Source: Virgisporangium aurantiacum
GTDB lineage: Bacteria > Actinomycetota > Actinomycetes > Mycobacteriales > Micromonosporaceae
Direction of reading: 5' to 3'
DNA: 64,000 nucleotides
Assembly: GCF_016863635.1 (NCBI RefSeq)
Contig: NZ_BOPG01000043.1
Span: 62,001 to 126,000 of the forward strand
This document shows positions 51,003 through 59,495 of this stretch, one piece after another. Below the pieces are notes generated by a model, which was given only the letters and a program-made list of their open reading frames with translations, searched no databases and was not told the origin of the DNA. Positions within the stretch are counted from its first letter, which is position 1; each line of letters begins with the position of its first letter. Made by a program: the position numbers and the translations under genes.

Positions 51003-52409
51003 ATGGCGCGTGTGCTCACTCCCCGTGCGGACGATTTTCCCCGCTGGTACCAGGATGTCATCGCTAAAGCCGAGCTGGCCGACAACGGCCCGGTGCGGGG
51101 GACGATGGTGATCCGGCCGACCGGGTACGCCATCTGGGAGCGCATGGTCGACGAGATGGACGCCCGCATCAAGGCGGCCGGCTCGCAGAACGCCTACTTT
51201 CCGCTCTTCATCCCGGAGAGTTACCTGCGGCGCGAGGCCGAGCACGTCGAGGGGTTCTCGCCCGAGTTGGCGGTCGTTACCCATGGCGGCGGCAAGCAGC
51301 TGAGCGAGCCCGTCGTGGTGCGGCCCACCAGTGAGACGGTGATCGGCGAGTTCATGGCCAAGTGGGTCAGCAGCTACCGCGACCTGCCGTTGCTGCTGAA
51401 CCAGTGGGCCAACGTGGTGCGGTGGGAGCTCCGGCCCCGCATCTTCCTGCGTACGAGCGAGTTCCTCTGGCAGGAGGGCCACACGGCCCACGCCACCGAG
51501 GCCGACGCCCGTGCGTACGCACGACGGATTCTGCACGACGTCTACGAGGATTTCATGGTGAACGTCCTCGCAATGCCCGTCATCGTCGGGCGGAAGACGG
51601 CGCGGGAGCGCTTCGCCGGCGCGACCAACACCTACACGCTCGAAGGCATGATGGGCGACGGCAAGGCGCTGCAGATGGGCACCAGCCACGAGCTCGGCAC
51701 GAACTTCGCCAAAGCTTTCGACATCGAATACTCGTCAAAAGAAGGCGGCCGCGAGCTCTGCTGGACCACCTCCTGGGGCTCGTCCACCCGCATGCTCGGC
51801 GGCATGATCATGTGCCACGGCGACGACAACGGCCTCCGCGTGCCGCCGCAGGCGGCCGCGGTGCAGGCGGTGGTCACCGTGGTCAAGGACGGCGATCAGG
51901 TCATCGCCACGGCCACAAAGCTCCGTGACGCGCTGAGCGACGCCGGCGTACGCGTGATCCTCGACGACCGGGTCGACACCCCGTTCGGCCGGCGTGCCGT
52001 CGACGCCGAACTCAAGGGTTACCCGGTGCGGGTCGAGGTCGGCCCGCGCGACCTGGCCACCGGCAACGTCACGCTGGTGACCCGCTACGACGGCGTGAAG
52101 CAGCCGCTGCCGCTCGACCAGGCCGTCGACGCGGTGACGAACGCTCTCCGGGCCACGCAGGAGAACCTGCTCACCGAGGCACGCACCCGGCGCGAGGAGA
52201 ACACCGCCGAGGTGTCGACCGTCGACGAGGCGATCGAGGCCAGCACGGCCGGCTGGGCGCGGCTGCCGTGGAGCGCGGTGGGCGTCGAGGGGGAGAACAA
52301 GGCGAACGCGCAGGGCGTCACCGTGCGTTGCCTCACCCGCGAAGACGGCACCGTGCCCGACTCCGAGGATGAACCGGGCCTGGTCGCCTACCTCGCGCGG
52401 GCGTACTGA
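51003..52409 (+). CDS. proS: Prolyl-tRNA synthetase, archaeal/eukaryotic type
   Basis: A 468-residue class II synthetase. Motif 2 is around RWELRPRIFLRTSEFLWQEGHTAH and motif 3 near GMIMCHGDDNGLRVPP; SETVIGEFMAKWV and the TSHELGTNFAKAF stretch are typical of type 3 ProRS. It lacks the INS editing domain of bacterial ProRS and is shorter. C-terminal residues after 400 form the zinc-like domain of this class (no CxxC seen). ATG at 51003 is clear although the frame is open far upstream. The archaeal-type enzyme is known in some actinobacteria. Confidence 0.93.
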   Translation: MARVLTPRADDFPRWYQDVIAKAELADNGPVRGTMVIRPTGYAIWERMVDEMDARIKAAGSQNAYFPLFIPESYLRREAEHVEGFSPELAVVTHGGGKQLSEPVVVRPTSETVIGEFMAKWVSSYRDLPLLLNQWANVVRWELRPRIFLRTSEFLWQEGHTAHATEADARAYARRILHDVYEDFMVNVLAMPVIVGRKTARERFAGATNTYTLEGMMGDGKALQMGTSHELGTNFAKAFDIEYSSKEGGRELCWTTSWGSSTRMLGGMIMCHGDDNGLRVPPQAAAVQAVVTVVKDGDQVIATATKLRDALSDAGVRVILDDRVDTPFGRRAVDAELKGYPVRVEVGPRDLATGNVTLVTRYDGVKQPLPLDQAVDAVTNALRATQENLLTEARTRREENTAEVSTVDEAIEASTAGWARLPWSAVGVEGENKANAQGVTVRCLTREDGTVPDSEDEPGLVAYLARAY

Positions 52410-52414
52410 CCGCC

Positions 52415-53062
52415 GTGGCGTTCGCGGCGGGCACCCCCGCGCTGCGGCGGCACTACATGCGTGACCACGAGATCGGCCGGGTCTGGGTCGGGCATGTCGC
52501 GGCCGACGACGAGCACGGCCTGTGGCTGTGGTTCGCGACCGGCAGCCCGTGGCGCACCATCGGCGCGGCCGACGGCCGCACCTTCCGGGACGTGCCGTTC
52601 ACCGACTGGGGACGCGTCGAGCACGCGCTCCACGACGGCACGTGGAGCGGTGACGTGCTCATGCTGCACCCGCCCGGCGCGGCCTACTCGGTCTGGATGT
52701 TCTTCACGGCCGGGCGGTTCACGAGCTGGTACGTGAACCTCGAACGGCCCGGCGCCCGCTGGGAGAACACCGACGGGCTGGTCGGCCTCGACACGATCGA
52801 CTACGACCTCGACATCGTGGCCGCGCCCGACCGGACGTGGCGGTGGAAGGACGAGGACGAGTTCGCCGACCACCTCGCCGTCCCGGAGCTCTACTGGTGC
52901 GACGACGAGGCCGCGGTGCGCACGAGCGGGGCCGAGGTGGTCAAGCTGATCGAGGCCGGCGAGTTCCCGTTCGACGGCACCCGCACCGACTTCCGTCCCG
53001 ATCCGCGCTGGACCGTGCCGACGGCGATCCCGGCCGGCTGGGACCGGCCGCGGGCGTGGTGA
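52415..53062 (+). CDS. DUF402 protein, first of a tandem pair
   Basis: A 215-residue DUF402 protein: VWVGHVAADDEHGLWLWF, MLHPPGAAYSVWMFF, WYVNLERPGARW and IDYDLDIVAAPDRTWRWKDE are the family core. DUF402 includes FomD, a nucleoside diphosphatase that cleaves CMP conjugates, and Ntdp nucleoside tri/diphosphatases; the acidic residues for metals (YDLDI, KDEDEF) are visible. It starts six bases after proS and is followed by a paralogue with GTGA overlap. Confidence 0.85.
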   Translation: MAFAAGTPALRRHYMRDHEIGRVWVGHVAADDEHGLWLWFATGSPWRTIGAADGRTFRDVPFTDWGRVEHALHDGTWSGDVLMLHPPGAAYSVWMFFTAGRFTSWYVNLERPGARWENTDGLVGLDTIDYDLDIVAAPDRTWRWKDEDEFADHLAVPELYWCDDEAAVRTSGAEVVKLIEAGEFPFDGTRTDFRPDPRWTVPTAIPAGWDRPRAW

Positions 53063-53712
53063 CCCGGTTCAAACCGGGGCAACTGCTCGTGCACCGGCAC
53101 TTCACCCACCGCGACCTGGTGTGGGTGCCGCTGGTGCGGGTCGTCTCCGACGACGAGCGGGGCCTGCTGATGTGGATGCCGCACGGCACGCCCATGCGAC
53201 GAGAGGTGACGCTCGACGGCCGCGGCCCGCGCGGCATGCCGTTCGCCGACTGGCTCCAGGAGCCCAAGCACATGGTCGGCGACGTCCATCGGGGGCCGAA
53301 CATCCTCAAGTTCGTGCCGCCCGACGCGGCGCACTCGGTGTGGTGGCTGTTCCGTCCGGCGGGGGTGTTCGCGGCCTGGTACGTCAACCTGGAACGACCG
53401 ATCGCCCGGTGGGACGACGGCGACCTGGCCGGCATCGACACCACCGACTTCGACCTGGACATCTGGGTCTGGCCGAACCGCACCTGGCAGTGGAAGGACG
53501 AGCACGAACTCGCCGAGCGCCTCGGCTTCCCGGACCACTACTGGGTCAGCGACCCCGACGCGGTGTGGGCCGAGGGCCGGCGGGTGATCCCCAAGATCGA
53601 GGCCGGCGAGTTCCCGTTCGACGGCACCTGGTGCGACTTCATGCCCGACCCCGGCTGGACCATGCCCGGCCAGGTTCCCGACGGCTGGGACCGCCCGCGC
53701 GTCACGGGATGA
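53059..53712 (+). CDS. DUF402 protein, second of a tandem pair
   Basis: A 217-residue paralogue of the gene before it, keeping HFTHRDLVWVPLVRVVSDDE, WYVNLERPIARW, FDLDIWVWPNRTWQWKDEHEL and EAGEFPFDGTWCDF. The GTG overlaps the preceding stop. Both copies keep the metal-binding acidic residues, so each is probably active, perhaps on different nucleotides. Its stop codon lies in an 18-base tandem repeat. Confidence 0.85.
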   Translation: MTRFKPGQLLVHRHFTHRDLVWVPLVRVVSDDERGLLMWMPHGTPMRREVTLDGRGPRGMPFADWLQEPKHMVGDVHRGPNILKFVPPDAAHSVWWLFRPAGVFAAWYVNLERPIARWDDGDLAGIDTTDFDLDIWVWPNRTWQWKDEHELAERLGFPDHYWVSDPDAVWAEGRRVIPKIEAGEFPFDGTWCDFMPDPGWTMPGQVPDGWDRPRVTG

Positions 53713-53734
53713 AGACGCGTCACGGGATGAAGAC
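53699..53734. repeat. 18-base tandem duplication at a convergent gene junction
   Basis: GCGTCACGGGATGAAGAC occurs twice in a row (53699-53716 and 53717-53734), both copies identical. The first contains the TGA of the DUF402 gene and the second the stop (TCA on this strand) of the convergent ARMT1-like gene. The duplication is a multiple of three. Confidence 0.9.
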
Positions 53735-54742
53735 CTGCACCGACCCGTACCGGCCGTTGGTGCGCCAGTCGCCCTGATCGGCGAGGGCGGCGACCACGGC
53801 ATCGTCGACGCCCACCAGGACGTCGGACTTCAACGTCCGCAGCGCGACCACGGCCGTCCCGTCGAACGCGGGAAGCGTCGAGGCGAAGGGCGTCGAGGTG
53901 GGCCAGTGGTTGTCGCCGACCAGGCGGCGGTAGTTCAGGTCGCCCTTGAAGATCAGCACGTCGGCCCGGCCGAACAGGTCGGGCGGTGCCTCGTGGAACG
54001 GGAGCGGGGCGCAGAAGAACGGATCCGTGTCGATCAGCAAGCGGCCGGCGGCGGCCGCGGCGTGCAGCCGGTCGGCGGTTCCGGCCGCCCGGCCGCCGGC
54101 GCCGGCCAGGGCCCGCAGGCACTTCACCAGGTCGGTGGTGGTGGCGTCGGAGACGTAGTACGGGTGGGGCTTGAGGTACAGGGTCACCGCACCGACCCCA
54201 CCCGGACCCAGCAGGAAGTCGATCAGGCCGAGGTCGGCCAGCAGCTCCTTGCCGGCGTTGTCGGCGACCAGGCCCACCCTCGCGGCGCCGGTGAGCACGG
54301 ATAGAGCGTCGTCTGTGTCGTCGGCGACCAGGTGCGCGGCCGGGCCGACGGCGATGCCGAGCTGGAAACCGAGGTCGGCCTGGTTGCCCCAGAGCGAGGC
54401 GATCAGGTGTTCGGCCGGCGTCAGCTCCGGGAGATCGTGCAGTGGCGCCGACGCGAGGTCGGCGTCCTTCAGGAACGCGAAGAGGTCGAACCCGGCCCAT
54501 GGACCCGGCGAGAAATAGCCGATCGCGTCGAGGAGGCGGCGGTAGAAGGTACTTTCCGCCGACAGGAACGGTGCGTCGAGCCAGGGCGGGGTCAGCGTCT
54601 CGGCGAGCAGGCCATCGAGCGCCGTATGAATCTCCGGCGGGAACGGGTGGGCCTCCTTGATCCTGGCGAACAGGACCGGATGCCGTTCGTGCCAGACGTG
54701 CCAGGCCAGCGAACCGGGCACGTTGCTGAGGATGGGCTCCAC
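53720..54742 (-). CDS. DUF89/ARMT1-like metal-dependent phosphatase
   Basis: A 340-residue protein with the DUF89 (damage-control phosphatase) signatures: SLWGNQADLG, ADNAGKELLADL with the metal-binding Asp/Asn, IFKGDLNYRRLVGDNHW, and a C-terminal ALRTLKSDVLVG. Such enzymes hydrolyse sugar phosphates or damaged phosphometabolites such as fructose-1-phosphate. The N-terminal helical domain matches the subgroup III (ARMT1-like) type, which is more often eukaryotic. It is divergent from PPK2. Confidence 0.85.
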   Translation of the reverse strand: MEPILSNVPGSLAWHVWHERHPVLFARIKEAHPFPPEIHTALDGLLAETLTPPWLDAPFLSAESTFYRRLLDAIGYFSPGPWAGFDLFAFLKDADLASAPLHDLPELTPAEHLIASLWGNQADLGFQLGIAVGPAAHLVADDTDDALSVLTGAARVGLVADNAGKELLADLGLIDFLLGPGGVGAVTLYLKPHPYYVSDATTTDLVKCLRALAGAGGRAAGTADRLHAAAAAGRLLIDTDPFFCAPLPFHEAPPDLFGRADVLIFKGDLNYRRLVGDNHWPTSTPFASTLPAFDGTAVVALRTLKSDVLVGVDDAVVAALADQGDWRTNGRYGSVQVFIP

Positions 54743-54792
54743 CGCAGCAGGTTACTGCGCGATCTTCGGCCCGGCGGGGGATGATCGTGCTC

Positions 54793-55647
54793 ATGGCGTC
54801 CCTTCGGAAGCTTTTGAAAGCACCGACCCCCGCAGACCTGGCGGCGATCGACCCGAGATCGACGCCCGGCCTGCCGAAGGCGGGCCGCAAGGCGGAGGAC
54901 CCGAAGGCCTGGTCGGCGGCCGAACTCGCCCGCCTCGGCACGGACCTGGCCGGGCTGCAGGAGCGGCTCTACGCGTCGACGCGCTCCGGAGAAGACCGGC
55001 GCCGGCTGCTGATCGTGCTGCAGGCGATGGACGCCGGTGGCAAGGACGGGCTGGTCCGCCACGTCGGCGGGGTGTTCAACCCGCTGGGGTTGGAGGTGAC
55101 CAGCTTCAAGGCGCCCACCACGGAGGAACTCGCCCACCACTTCCTGTGGCGGATCCGGCAACGCCTACCCGAGCCCGGGCACGTCGGGATCTTCAACCGC
55201 TCGCACTACGAGGACGTGCTCATCGTGCGCGTGCACGACCTCGTGCCCGCCGAGGAGTGGCGGAAGAGGTACGACGAGATCAACGCGTTCGAGCGGGAAC
55301 TGGTCGACGACGGTGTGATCCTGGTCAAGATCATGCTCCACATCTCGCCCGGGGAGCAGCTCGCCCGCCTGCGCGAACGGCTCGAAGACCCGACAAAATA
55401 CTGGAAATACAATCCAGCGGACGTCGATGAGCGGGCCAGATGGGACGACTACCGGGCCGCGTACGACGAGGCGCTGACCCGGTGCACGGAGGCGGCGCCC
55501 TGGTACGTGGTCCCGGCCGACCGCAAGTGGTACCGGAACTGGGCCGTGGCGAGCCTGCTGGTCGAGGTCCTGTCGGCGGCGGATCCGGCCTACCCGCCGC
55601 CGGACTTCGACGTGGCGGCCGAGAGGAAGCGCCTGCTGAAAGGCTGA
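54793..55647 (+). CDS. ppk2: Polyphosphate kinase 2 family protein
   Basis: A 284-residue PPK2 that moves phosphate between polyphosphate and nucleotides. Walker A is MDAGGKDG, Walker B is FNRSHYEDV, and the lid is the basic RDRxxR-like segment around REDPTKYWKYN. The GVFNPLGLEVTSFKAPT stretch fits the one-domain polyP:AMP/ADP phosphotransferase type. ATG at 54793 (MASLRKLLK) is preferred to 54781. It links with Ppx at 2204 in polyphosphate turnover. Nucleotide preference cannot be read from the sequence. Confidence 0.9.
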   Translation: MASLRKLLKAPTPADLAAIDPRSTPGLPKAGRKAEDPKAWSAAELARLGTDLAGLQERLYASTRSGEDRRRLLIVLQAMDAGGKDGLVRHVGGVFNPLGLEVTSFKAPTTEELAHHFLWRIRQRLPEPGHVGIFNRSHYEDVLIVRVHDLVPAEEWRKRYDEINAFERELVDDGVILVKIMLHISPGEQLARLRERLEDPTKYWKYNPADVDERARWDDYRAAYDEALTRCTEAAPWYVVPADRKWYRNWAVASLLVEVLSAADPAYPPPDFDVAAERKRLLKG

Positions 55648-55798
55648 CTCCCGGGGTGTGGCACAATTACGGGCTGGAATCCGGCACACGTCCGTGCCCT
55701 CTAACCCGGGCGTGCCGCCACCCATGAGCGAAGCAGGCCACATGTCCCCACGTGGCGGCCGGCCCGGCTCAGCCTCGAATACGTAGGAGTAGTTCACC

Positions 55799-56341
55799 GT
55801 GGCTGTACGCATCCGGCTTCTGCGGATGGGAAAGATCCGTCACCCGCAGTACCGCATCGTCGTCGCCGACTCGCGCACCAAGCGCGACGGGCGGGCGATC
55901 GAGGAGATCGGGATCTACCACCCGAAGGAGGAGCCCTCGCGGATCGAGGTCAACTCCGAGCGGGTGCTGCACTGGCTCAGCGTGGGCGCCCAGCCCAGCG
56001 ACCCGGTGAAGGCGATCCTGTCGAAGACCGGCGACTGGCAGAAGTTCAAGGGGCTGCCGCCGCCCACCGAGCCGCTGCGGGTGGCGGCCCCGCGGGCCGA
56101 CCGCACCGCGATCTACGAGGCCGAGTCGCAGGCCGCGGCGGGCGTCGACACCAAGCCGGCGAAGAAGGCCGAGCCGGCCAAGAAGGCCGAGCCGAAGAAG
56201 GCCGACGCCAAGAAGGCCGACGACGCCAAGAAGGCCGAGCCGAACAAGGCGGAAACGGTCGAAGCGAAGAAGGCCGAAGAGACCCCGGCCGCCCCGGCCA
56301 CCGAGGAGTCGGCCGGTGCCGGCGCCGACCAGGCGGGCTGA
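55799..56341 (+). CDS. rpsP: 30S ribosomal protein S16 with long Lys/Ala tail
   Basis: A 180-residue S16. The first 80 residues are standard S16 (MAVRIRLLRMGKIRHPQYRI, DSRTKRDGRAIEEIG, WLSVGAQPSDPVKAILS). The rest is a repeated KKAEP/KKADAK tail of about 70 residues, not present in E. coli S16 (82 residues) but seen in other actinobacteria. GTG start at 55799 follows a GTAGGAGTAG ribosome site. First gene of the rpsP-KH-rimM-trmD-rplS operon. The 150 bases before it hold no gene and must carry its promoter. Confidence 0.96.
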   Translation: MAVRIRLLRMGKIRHPQYRIVVADSRTKRDGRAIEEIGIYHPKEEPSRIEVNSERVLHWLSVGAQPSDPVKAILSKTGDWQKFKGLPPPTEPLRVAAPRADRTAIYEAESQAAAGVDTKPAKKAEPAKKAEPKKADAKKADDAKKAEPNKAETVEAKKAEETPAAPATEESAGAGADQAG

Positions 56342-56597
56342 GCCGGCGTCGGCGCGGCGCGCCGACGTCCTGCGTCCGGCCCTGGAGCACCTGGTCAAGG
56401 GGATCGTGCACAACCCCGACGACGTCCGGGTGCGCATGATCGACTCACGCCGTGGCCAGCGGCTCGAGGTGCGCGTGCACCCCGAGGACCTGGGCACGGT
56501 GATCGGCCGTGGCGGCCGCACGGCCAAGGCGCTGCGGCAGGTCATCGGCTCGATCGGCGGGCGCGGCGTCCGGGTCGACATCATGGACTCGTACTAG
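56316..56597 (+). CDS. KH-domain RNA-binding protein (KhpA-like)
   Basis: A 93-residue protein with one KH domain: VLRPALEHLVKGIVHNPDDVRV, VHPEDLGTVIGRGGRTAKALRQVIGS with the GRGG loop. KhpA-type proteins bind RNA, often with a Jag/KhpB partner. The only good start, GTG at 56316, lies 26 bases inside the rpsP gene, so the N-terminal 15 residues overlap rpsP in another frame; a CTG later is possible. The place between rpsP and rimM is conserved. Confidence 0.9.
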   Translation: MPAPTRRAEPASARRADVLRPALEHLVKGIVHNPDDVRVRMIDSRRGQRLEVRVHPEDLGTVIGRGGRTAKALRQVIGSIGGRGVRVDIMDSY

Positions 56598-56601
56598 CCG
56601 T

Positions 56602-57111
56602 ATGTTGCTCGTCGTCGGCGAGATCGCGCGTCCGCACGGGGTGCGCGGCGAGGTCGTGGTCACCGTGCGTACCGACGAGCCGAGCGAACGGTTCACGCCC
56701 GGGGCGGTGCTGGTCACCGACCCGGGCGAGGCCGGGCCCCTCACCATCGAATACGTCCGGCCGCACCTGGGCCGGCTGATCGTCGCGTTCGAGGGCGTCG
56801 AAGACCGCGATGGCGCCGAGGCGCTGCGCCGGGTGCTGGTGTGCGTCGACTCCGAGGAAATTCCCGAGCCCGACGACCCCGACGAATTTCATGATCACCA
56901 GTTGGTGGGTCTCGCCGCCGTCGACCCCGACGGGGAGAAGATCGGCGAGGTGGTCCGCATCGACCACGGTCCGGCCCACGACATGCTGATCCTGCGCCGG
57001 CCCGACGGACGCACCGCGCTGGTGCCGTTCGTCGGCGCGATGGTGCCCGAGGTCGACCTCGCCGGCGGTCGCCTGGTGATGACCCTGCCCGAGGGCCTGC
57101 TCGACCTCTGA
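56602..57111 (+). CDS. rimM: Ribosome maturation factor RimM
   Basis: A 169-residue RimM, needed for 30S head assembly with S19. The start MLLVVGEIARPHGVRGEVVV is typical, and the C-terminal PRC-barrel contains FHDHQLVGLAAVDPDGEKIGEV and VPFVGAMVPEVDLAGGRLV. It begins four bases after the KH gene and overlaps trmD by one base. Confidence 0.95.
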   Translation: MLLVVGEIARPHGVRGEVVVTVRTDEPSERFTPGAVLVTDPGEAGPLTIEYVRPHLGRLIVAFEGVEDRDGAEALRRVLVCVDSEEIPEPDDPDEFHDHQLVGLAAVDPDGEKIGEVVRIDHGPAHDMLILRRPDGRTALVPFVGAMVPEVDLAGGRLVMTLPEGLLDL

Positions 57112-57854
57112 TGAAGATCGACATCGTCTCCATCTTCCCGGAGTACTTCGGCCCGCTCGACCTGTCGCTGATCGGCCGGGCGCGCGGCGCCGGGTTGCTG
57201 CGCGTCGACGTGCACGACCTCCGGCAGTGGACGCACGACGTGCACCGCACGGTCGACGACACCCCCTACGGCGGCGGGCCGGGCATGGTGATGCGCCCCG
57301 AGCCGTGGGGCCAGGCCCTCGACGCCCTGGTTTCGCCGTCGTCGGTGCTGGTGGTGCCGTCGCCGGCCGGAGAACCGTTCACGCAGTCGACGGCCGTTTC
57401 GCTCGCCGCGGCGTCCCATCTGATCTTCGCCTGCGGCCGGTACGAGGGCATCGACCAGCGGGTGGTCGACCACTTCGGCGGCCGTGAGGTGTCGCTCGGC
57501 GACTATGTGCTCTTCGGCGGCGAGGTGGCGGTGCTGGCCATGGTCGAGGCGGTGGCGCGGCTGCTGCCGGGCGTGCTCGGCAACGCCGAGTCGCTGGTGG
57601 AGGAGTCGCACACCGACGGCCTGCTGGAGGCGCCGGTGTACACGAAGCCGGCGTCGTGGCGTGCCCACGACGTCCCGGAGATCCTGCGTTCGGGTGACCA
57701 TGGCCGGATCGCACGGTGGCGCCGCGACCGGTCTCTGGAGCGGACGGCCGCGCGCCGGCCCGATCTCCTGGCCCGTGCCGCCCTCTCCGCGCGTGATCGC
57801 GCCGCCCTCGATGAGGCCGGATTTCCGGATACCGGGGATGGTGTGGCAAAGTAG
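57111..57854 (+). CDS. trmD: tRNA (guanine-N1)-methyltransferase TrmD
   Basis: A 247-residue SPOUT methyltransferase making m1G37. Trefoil-knot motifs are CGRYEGIDQRVV, LSLGDYVLFGGEVAVLAM, and the conserved PYGGGPGMVM near the N-terminus. The C-terminal part is the tRNA-binding helical domain. The start overlaps rimM's stop by one base. Confidence 0.96.
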   Translation: MKIDIVSIFPEYFGPLDLSLIGRARGAGLLRVDVHDLRQWTHDVHRTVDDTPYGGGPGMVMRPEPWGQALDALVSPSSVLVVPSPAGEPFTQSTAVSLAAASHLIFACGRYEGIDQRVVDHFGGREVSLGDYVLFGGEVAVLAMVEAVARLLPGVLGNAESLVEESHTDGLLEAPVYTKPASWRAHDVPEILRSGDHGRIARWRRDRSLERTAARRPDLLARAALSARDRAALDEAGFPDTGDGVAK

Positions 57855-57876
57855 TGAGGTTCCCTGATGACCTGAC

Positions 57877-57892
57877 GCGCGCTTCGGCGCGC
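57877..57892 (+). promoter_or_regulatory. UUCG hairpin in the rplS leader
   Basis: GCGCGC-TTCG-GCGCGC is a perfect 6-base stem with the very stable UUCG loop, 27 bases before the rplS start codon. There is no T run. It may partly end transcription after trmD, or block ribonucleases so that rplS is expressed more than trmD. Confidence 0.6.
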
Positions 57893-57918
57893 CCGCGAGC
57901 CGCGAGGAAGTACACGCG

Positions 57919-58278
57919 ATGAACACGCTCGATGCCCTGGACGCCGCGTCGCAGCGCACCGACATCCCGGCCTTCCGGGCCGGCGACACCGTGAAGGTGC
58001 ACGCGCGGGTGGTCGAGGGAAGCCGGTCCCGGGTGCAGATCTTCCAGGGTGTGGTGATCCGTCGGCAGGGCTCCGGGCTGCGCGAGACCTTCACGGTCCG
58101 CAAGGTCACCGGTGGCGTCGGCGTGGAGCGCACCTACCCGATCAACAGCCCCGGTGTCGACCGCGTCGAGATCGTGACCCGTGGTGACGTCCGCCGCGCC
58201 AAGCTCTACTACCTCCGTGACCTTCGCGGCAAGGCCGCCAAGATCAAGGAGAAGCGCGACAAGGTCCGTTCTTCCTGA
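57919..58278 (+). CDS. rplS: 50S ribosomal protein L19
   Basis: A 119-residue L19 at the 30S-50S interface. Core blocks are PAFRAGDTVKVHARVVEGSR, RVQIFQGVVIRRQGSG, FTVRKVTGGVGVERTYPI and YYLRDLRGKAAKIKEKR. Full length. It starts 64 bases after trmD with a UUCG hairpin between and is followed by a strong terminator-like hairpin. Confidence 0.97.
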   Translation: MNTLDALDAASQRTDIPAFRAGDTVKVHARVVEGSRSRVQIFQGVVIRRQGSGLRETFTVRKVTGGVGVERTYPINSPGVDRVEIVTRGDVRRAKLYYLRDLRGKAAKIKEKRDKVRSS

Positions 58279-58290
58279 TCTCCTGACCCG

Positions 58291-58319
58291 CCGCCCGACC
58301 CCGTGGGGGTTCGGGGCGG
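58291..58319 (+). terminator. Terminator-like hairpin after rplS
   Basis: CCGCCC-GA-CCCC pairs with GGGG-TTC-GGGGCGG around GTG, with a small internal loop. It begins 12 bases after the rplS stop and is followed by CTCTTAATTCTC, a modest T-rich end. It likely ends most ribosomal operon transcripts, leaving lepB on its own promoter. Confidence 0.6.
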
Positions 58320-58364
58320 CCTGGCGCTCTTAATTCTCGTCGGGGCGGGATACCCTTCTCATCA

Positions 58365-59495
58365 ATGGACCCATATCCCGGCGAGCGGACGCCTCGGGCG
58401 GCGCAGCGGTACACGAGCGGCGGTGCCACCGGCACCGCTCGCGGACGTGCCTGGGAAGGGTCGCCTGAGCTGCGCGGATCGTCCGGCCGGGGCGGCGCCC
58501 GGGTGTACGGCCGGTCCTCACCGGAAGAGCGCGCCCGGCGCGCGCCGTTGCGGGCTCAGCCCACGTCGCCGGCGCCTCCGCGGGCGCGCGTGGCCGTGAC
58601 CGCCGACCCCGATCCCGAGCTCGACGCGCTGCCTCCGCCGTTGTGGCGCCGGCGCGGTCGGCGGCGGCGGGCCATGCCGCTGTGGCAGGAACTGCCGCTG
58701 CTGCTCGTCGTGGCGTTCTGCCTCGCGGTGCTCATCCGCACGTTCCTGCTGCAGGCCTTCTACATCCCGTCGTCGTCGATGGAGACCACGTTGCTGGTCG
58801 GCGACCGGGTGCTGGTCAACAAGATCGTGTACGACATGCGCGACCCCACCCGCGGCGAGGTCATCGTCTTCCGCGGCACCGACCGGTGGGCCGCCGAGGA
58901 GCGCCAGCCCACCGCCACCGGCTTCCTCGCCAAGGTCGGCCGCACGGCCGGCGACCTGGTGGGCCTCAGCCAGCCCGGCGAGAAGGACTTCATCAAGCGC
59001 GTCATCGGCCTGCCCGGCGACACGGTCGAGTGCTGCGACGAAGACGGCCGGGTCAGGGTCAACGACGAGCCGCTCGACGAGAGCGCCTACCTACCCGAAG
59101 ACATGAACTCGCCGATCGACGCGCCGCCCACCCCGGGCGCCTGCGGGCCGCGCATTTTCGAGCCGGTCACCGTCCCGGCGGGCCAGTTGTTCGTGATGGG
59201 CGACTACCGCGGGGTGTCGCAGGACTCCCGTTGCCAGGGCCCGGTGCCGATCGAGAACGTCATCGGTCGGGCGTTCGCGGTCGCCTGGCCGAGCAGCCGC
59301 TGGCACGGCCTGCCGGCGTTGACCACTTTCGAGGGAACCGCCACCGCCGCTCCGGCCGTGGGCCCGGGGCAGGCGCCGATGAAATCCGACACCGGTGCCG
59401 GGTGGGTGCTGGTGGTGCCGATCCTCGCGGGATTGGTCATACCGGCGCGTTCCCGACGGACGTGGTGGGCCGGGCAGCGTAGGCTTTTGGAGTGA
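58365..59495 (+). CDS. lepB: Signal peptidase I, first of a tandem pair (long N-terminus)
   Basis: A 376-residue type I signal peptidase. About 100 cytoplasmic residues, Arg/Ala/Pro-rich, precede the helix LPLLLVVAFCLAVLIRTFLL. The catalytic Ser is in PSSSMETTLLVGDR, the general base Lys in KDFIKRVIGLPGD, and MGDYRGVSQDSR is box D. A second helix near the end (VLVVPILAGLVI) would return to the membrane, giving a two-helix topology. Its stop overlaps the second lepB (four bases). Confidence 0.93.
   Translation: MDPYPGERTPRAAQRYTSGGATGTARGRAWEGSPELRGSSGRGGARVYGRSSPEERARRAPLRAQPTSPAPPRARVAVTADPDPELDALPPPLWRRRGRRRRAMPLWQELPLLLVVAFCLAVLIRTFLLQAFYIPSSSMETTLLVGDRVLVNKIVYDMRDPTRGEVIVFRGTDRWAAEERQPTATGFLAKVGRTAGDLVGLSQPGEKDFIKRVIGLPGDTVECCDEDGRVRVNDEPLDESAYLPEDMNSPIDAPPTPGACGPRIFEPVTVPAGQLFVMGDYRGVSQDSRCQGPVPIENVIGRAFAVAWPSSRWHGLPALTTFEGTATAAPAVGPGQAPMKSDTGAGWVLVVPILAGLVIPARSRRTWWAGQRRLLE

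Noticed and set aside
55648..55798. Specific promoter call for the rpsP operon
   Set aside because: CACAAT and CTGACT occur, but no pair has acceptable spacing; I could not choose one.
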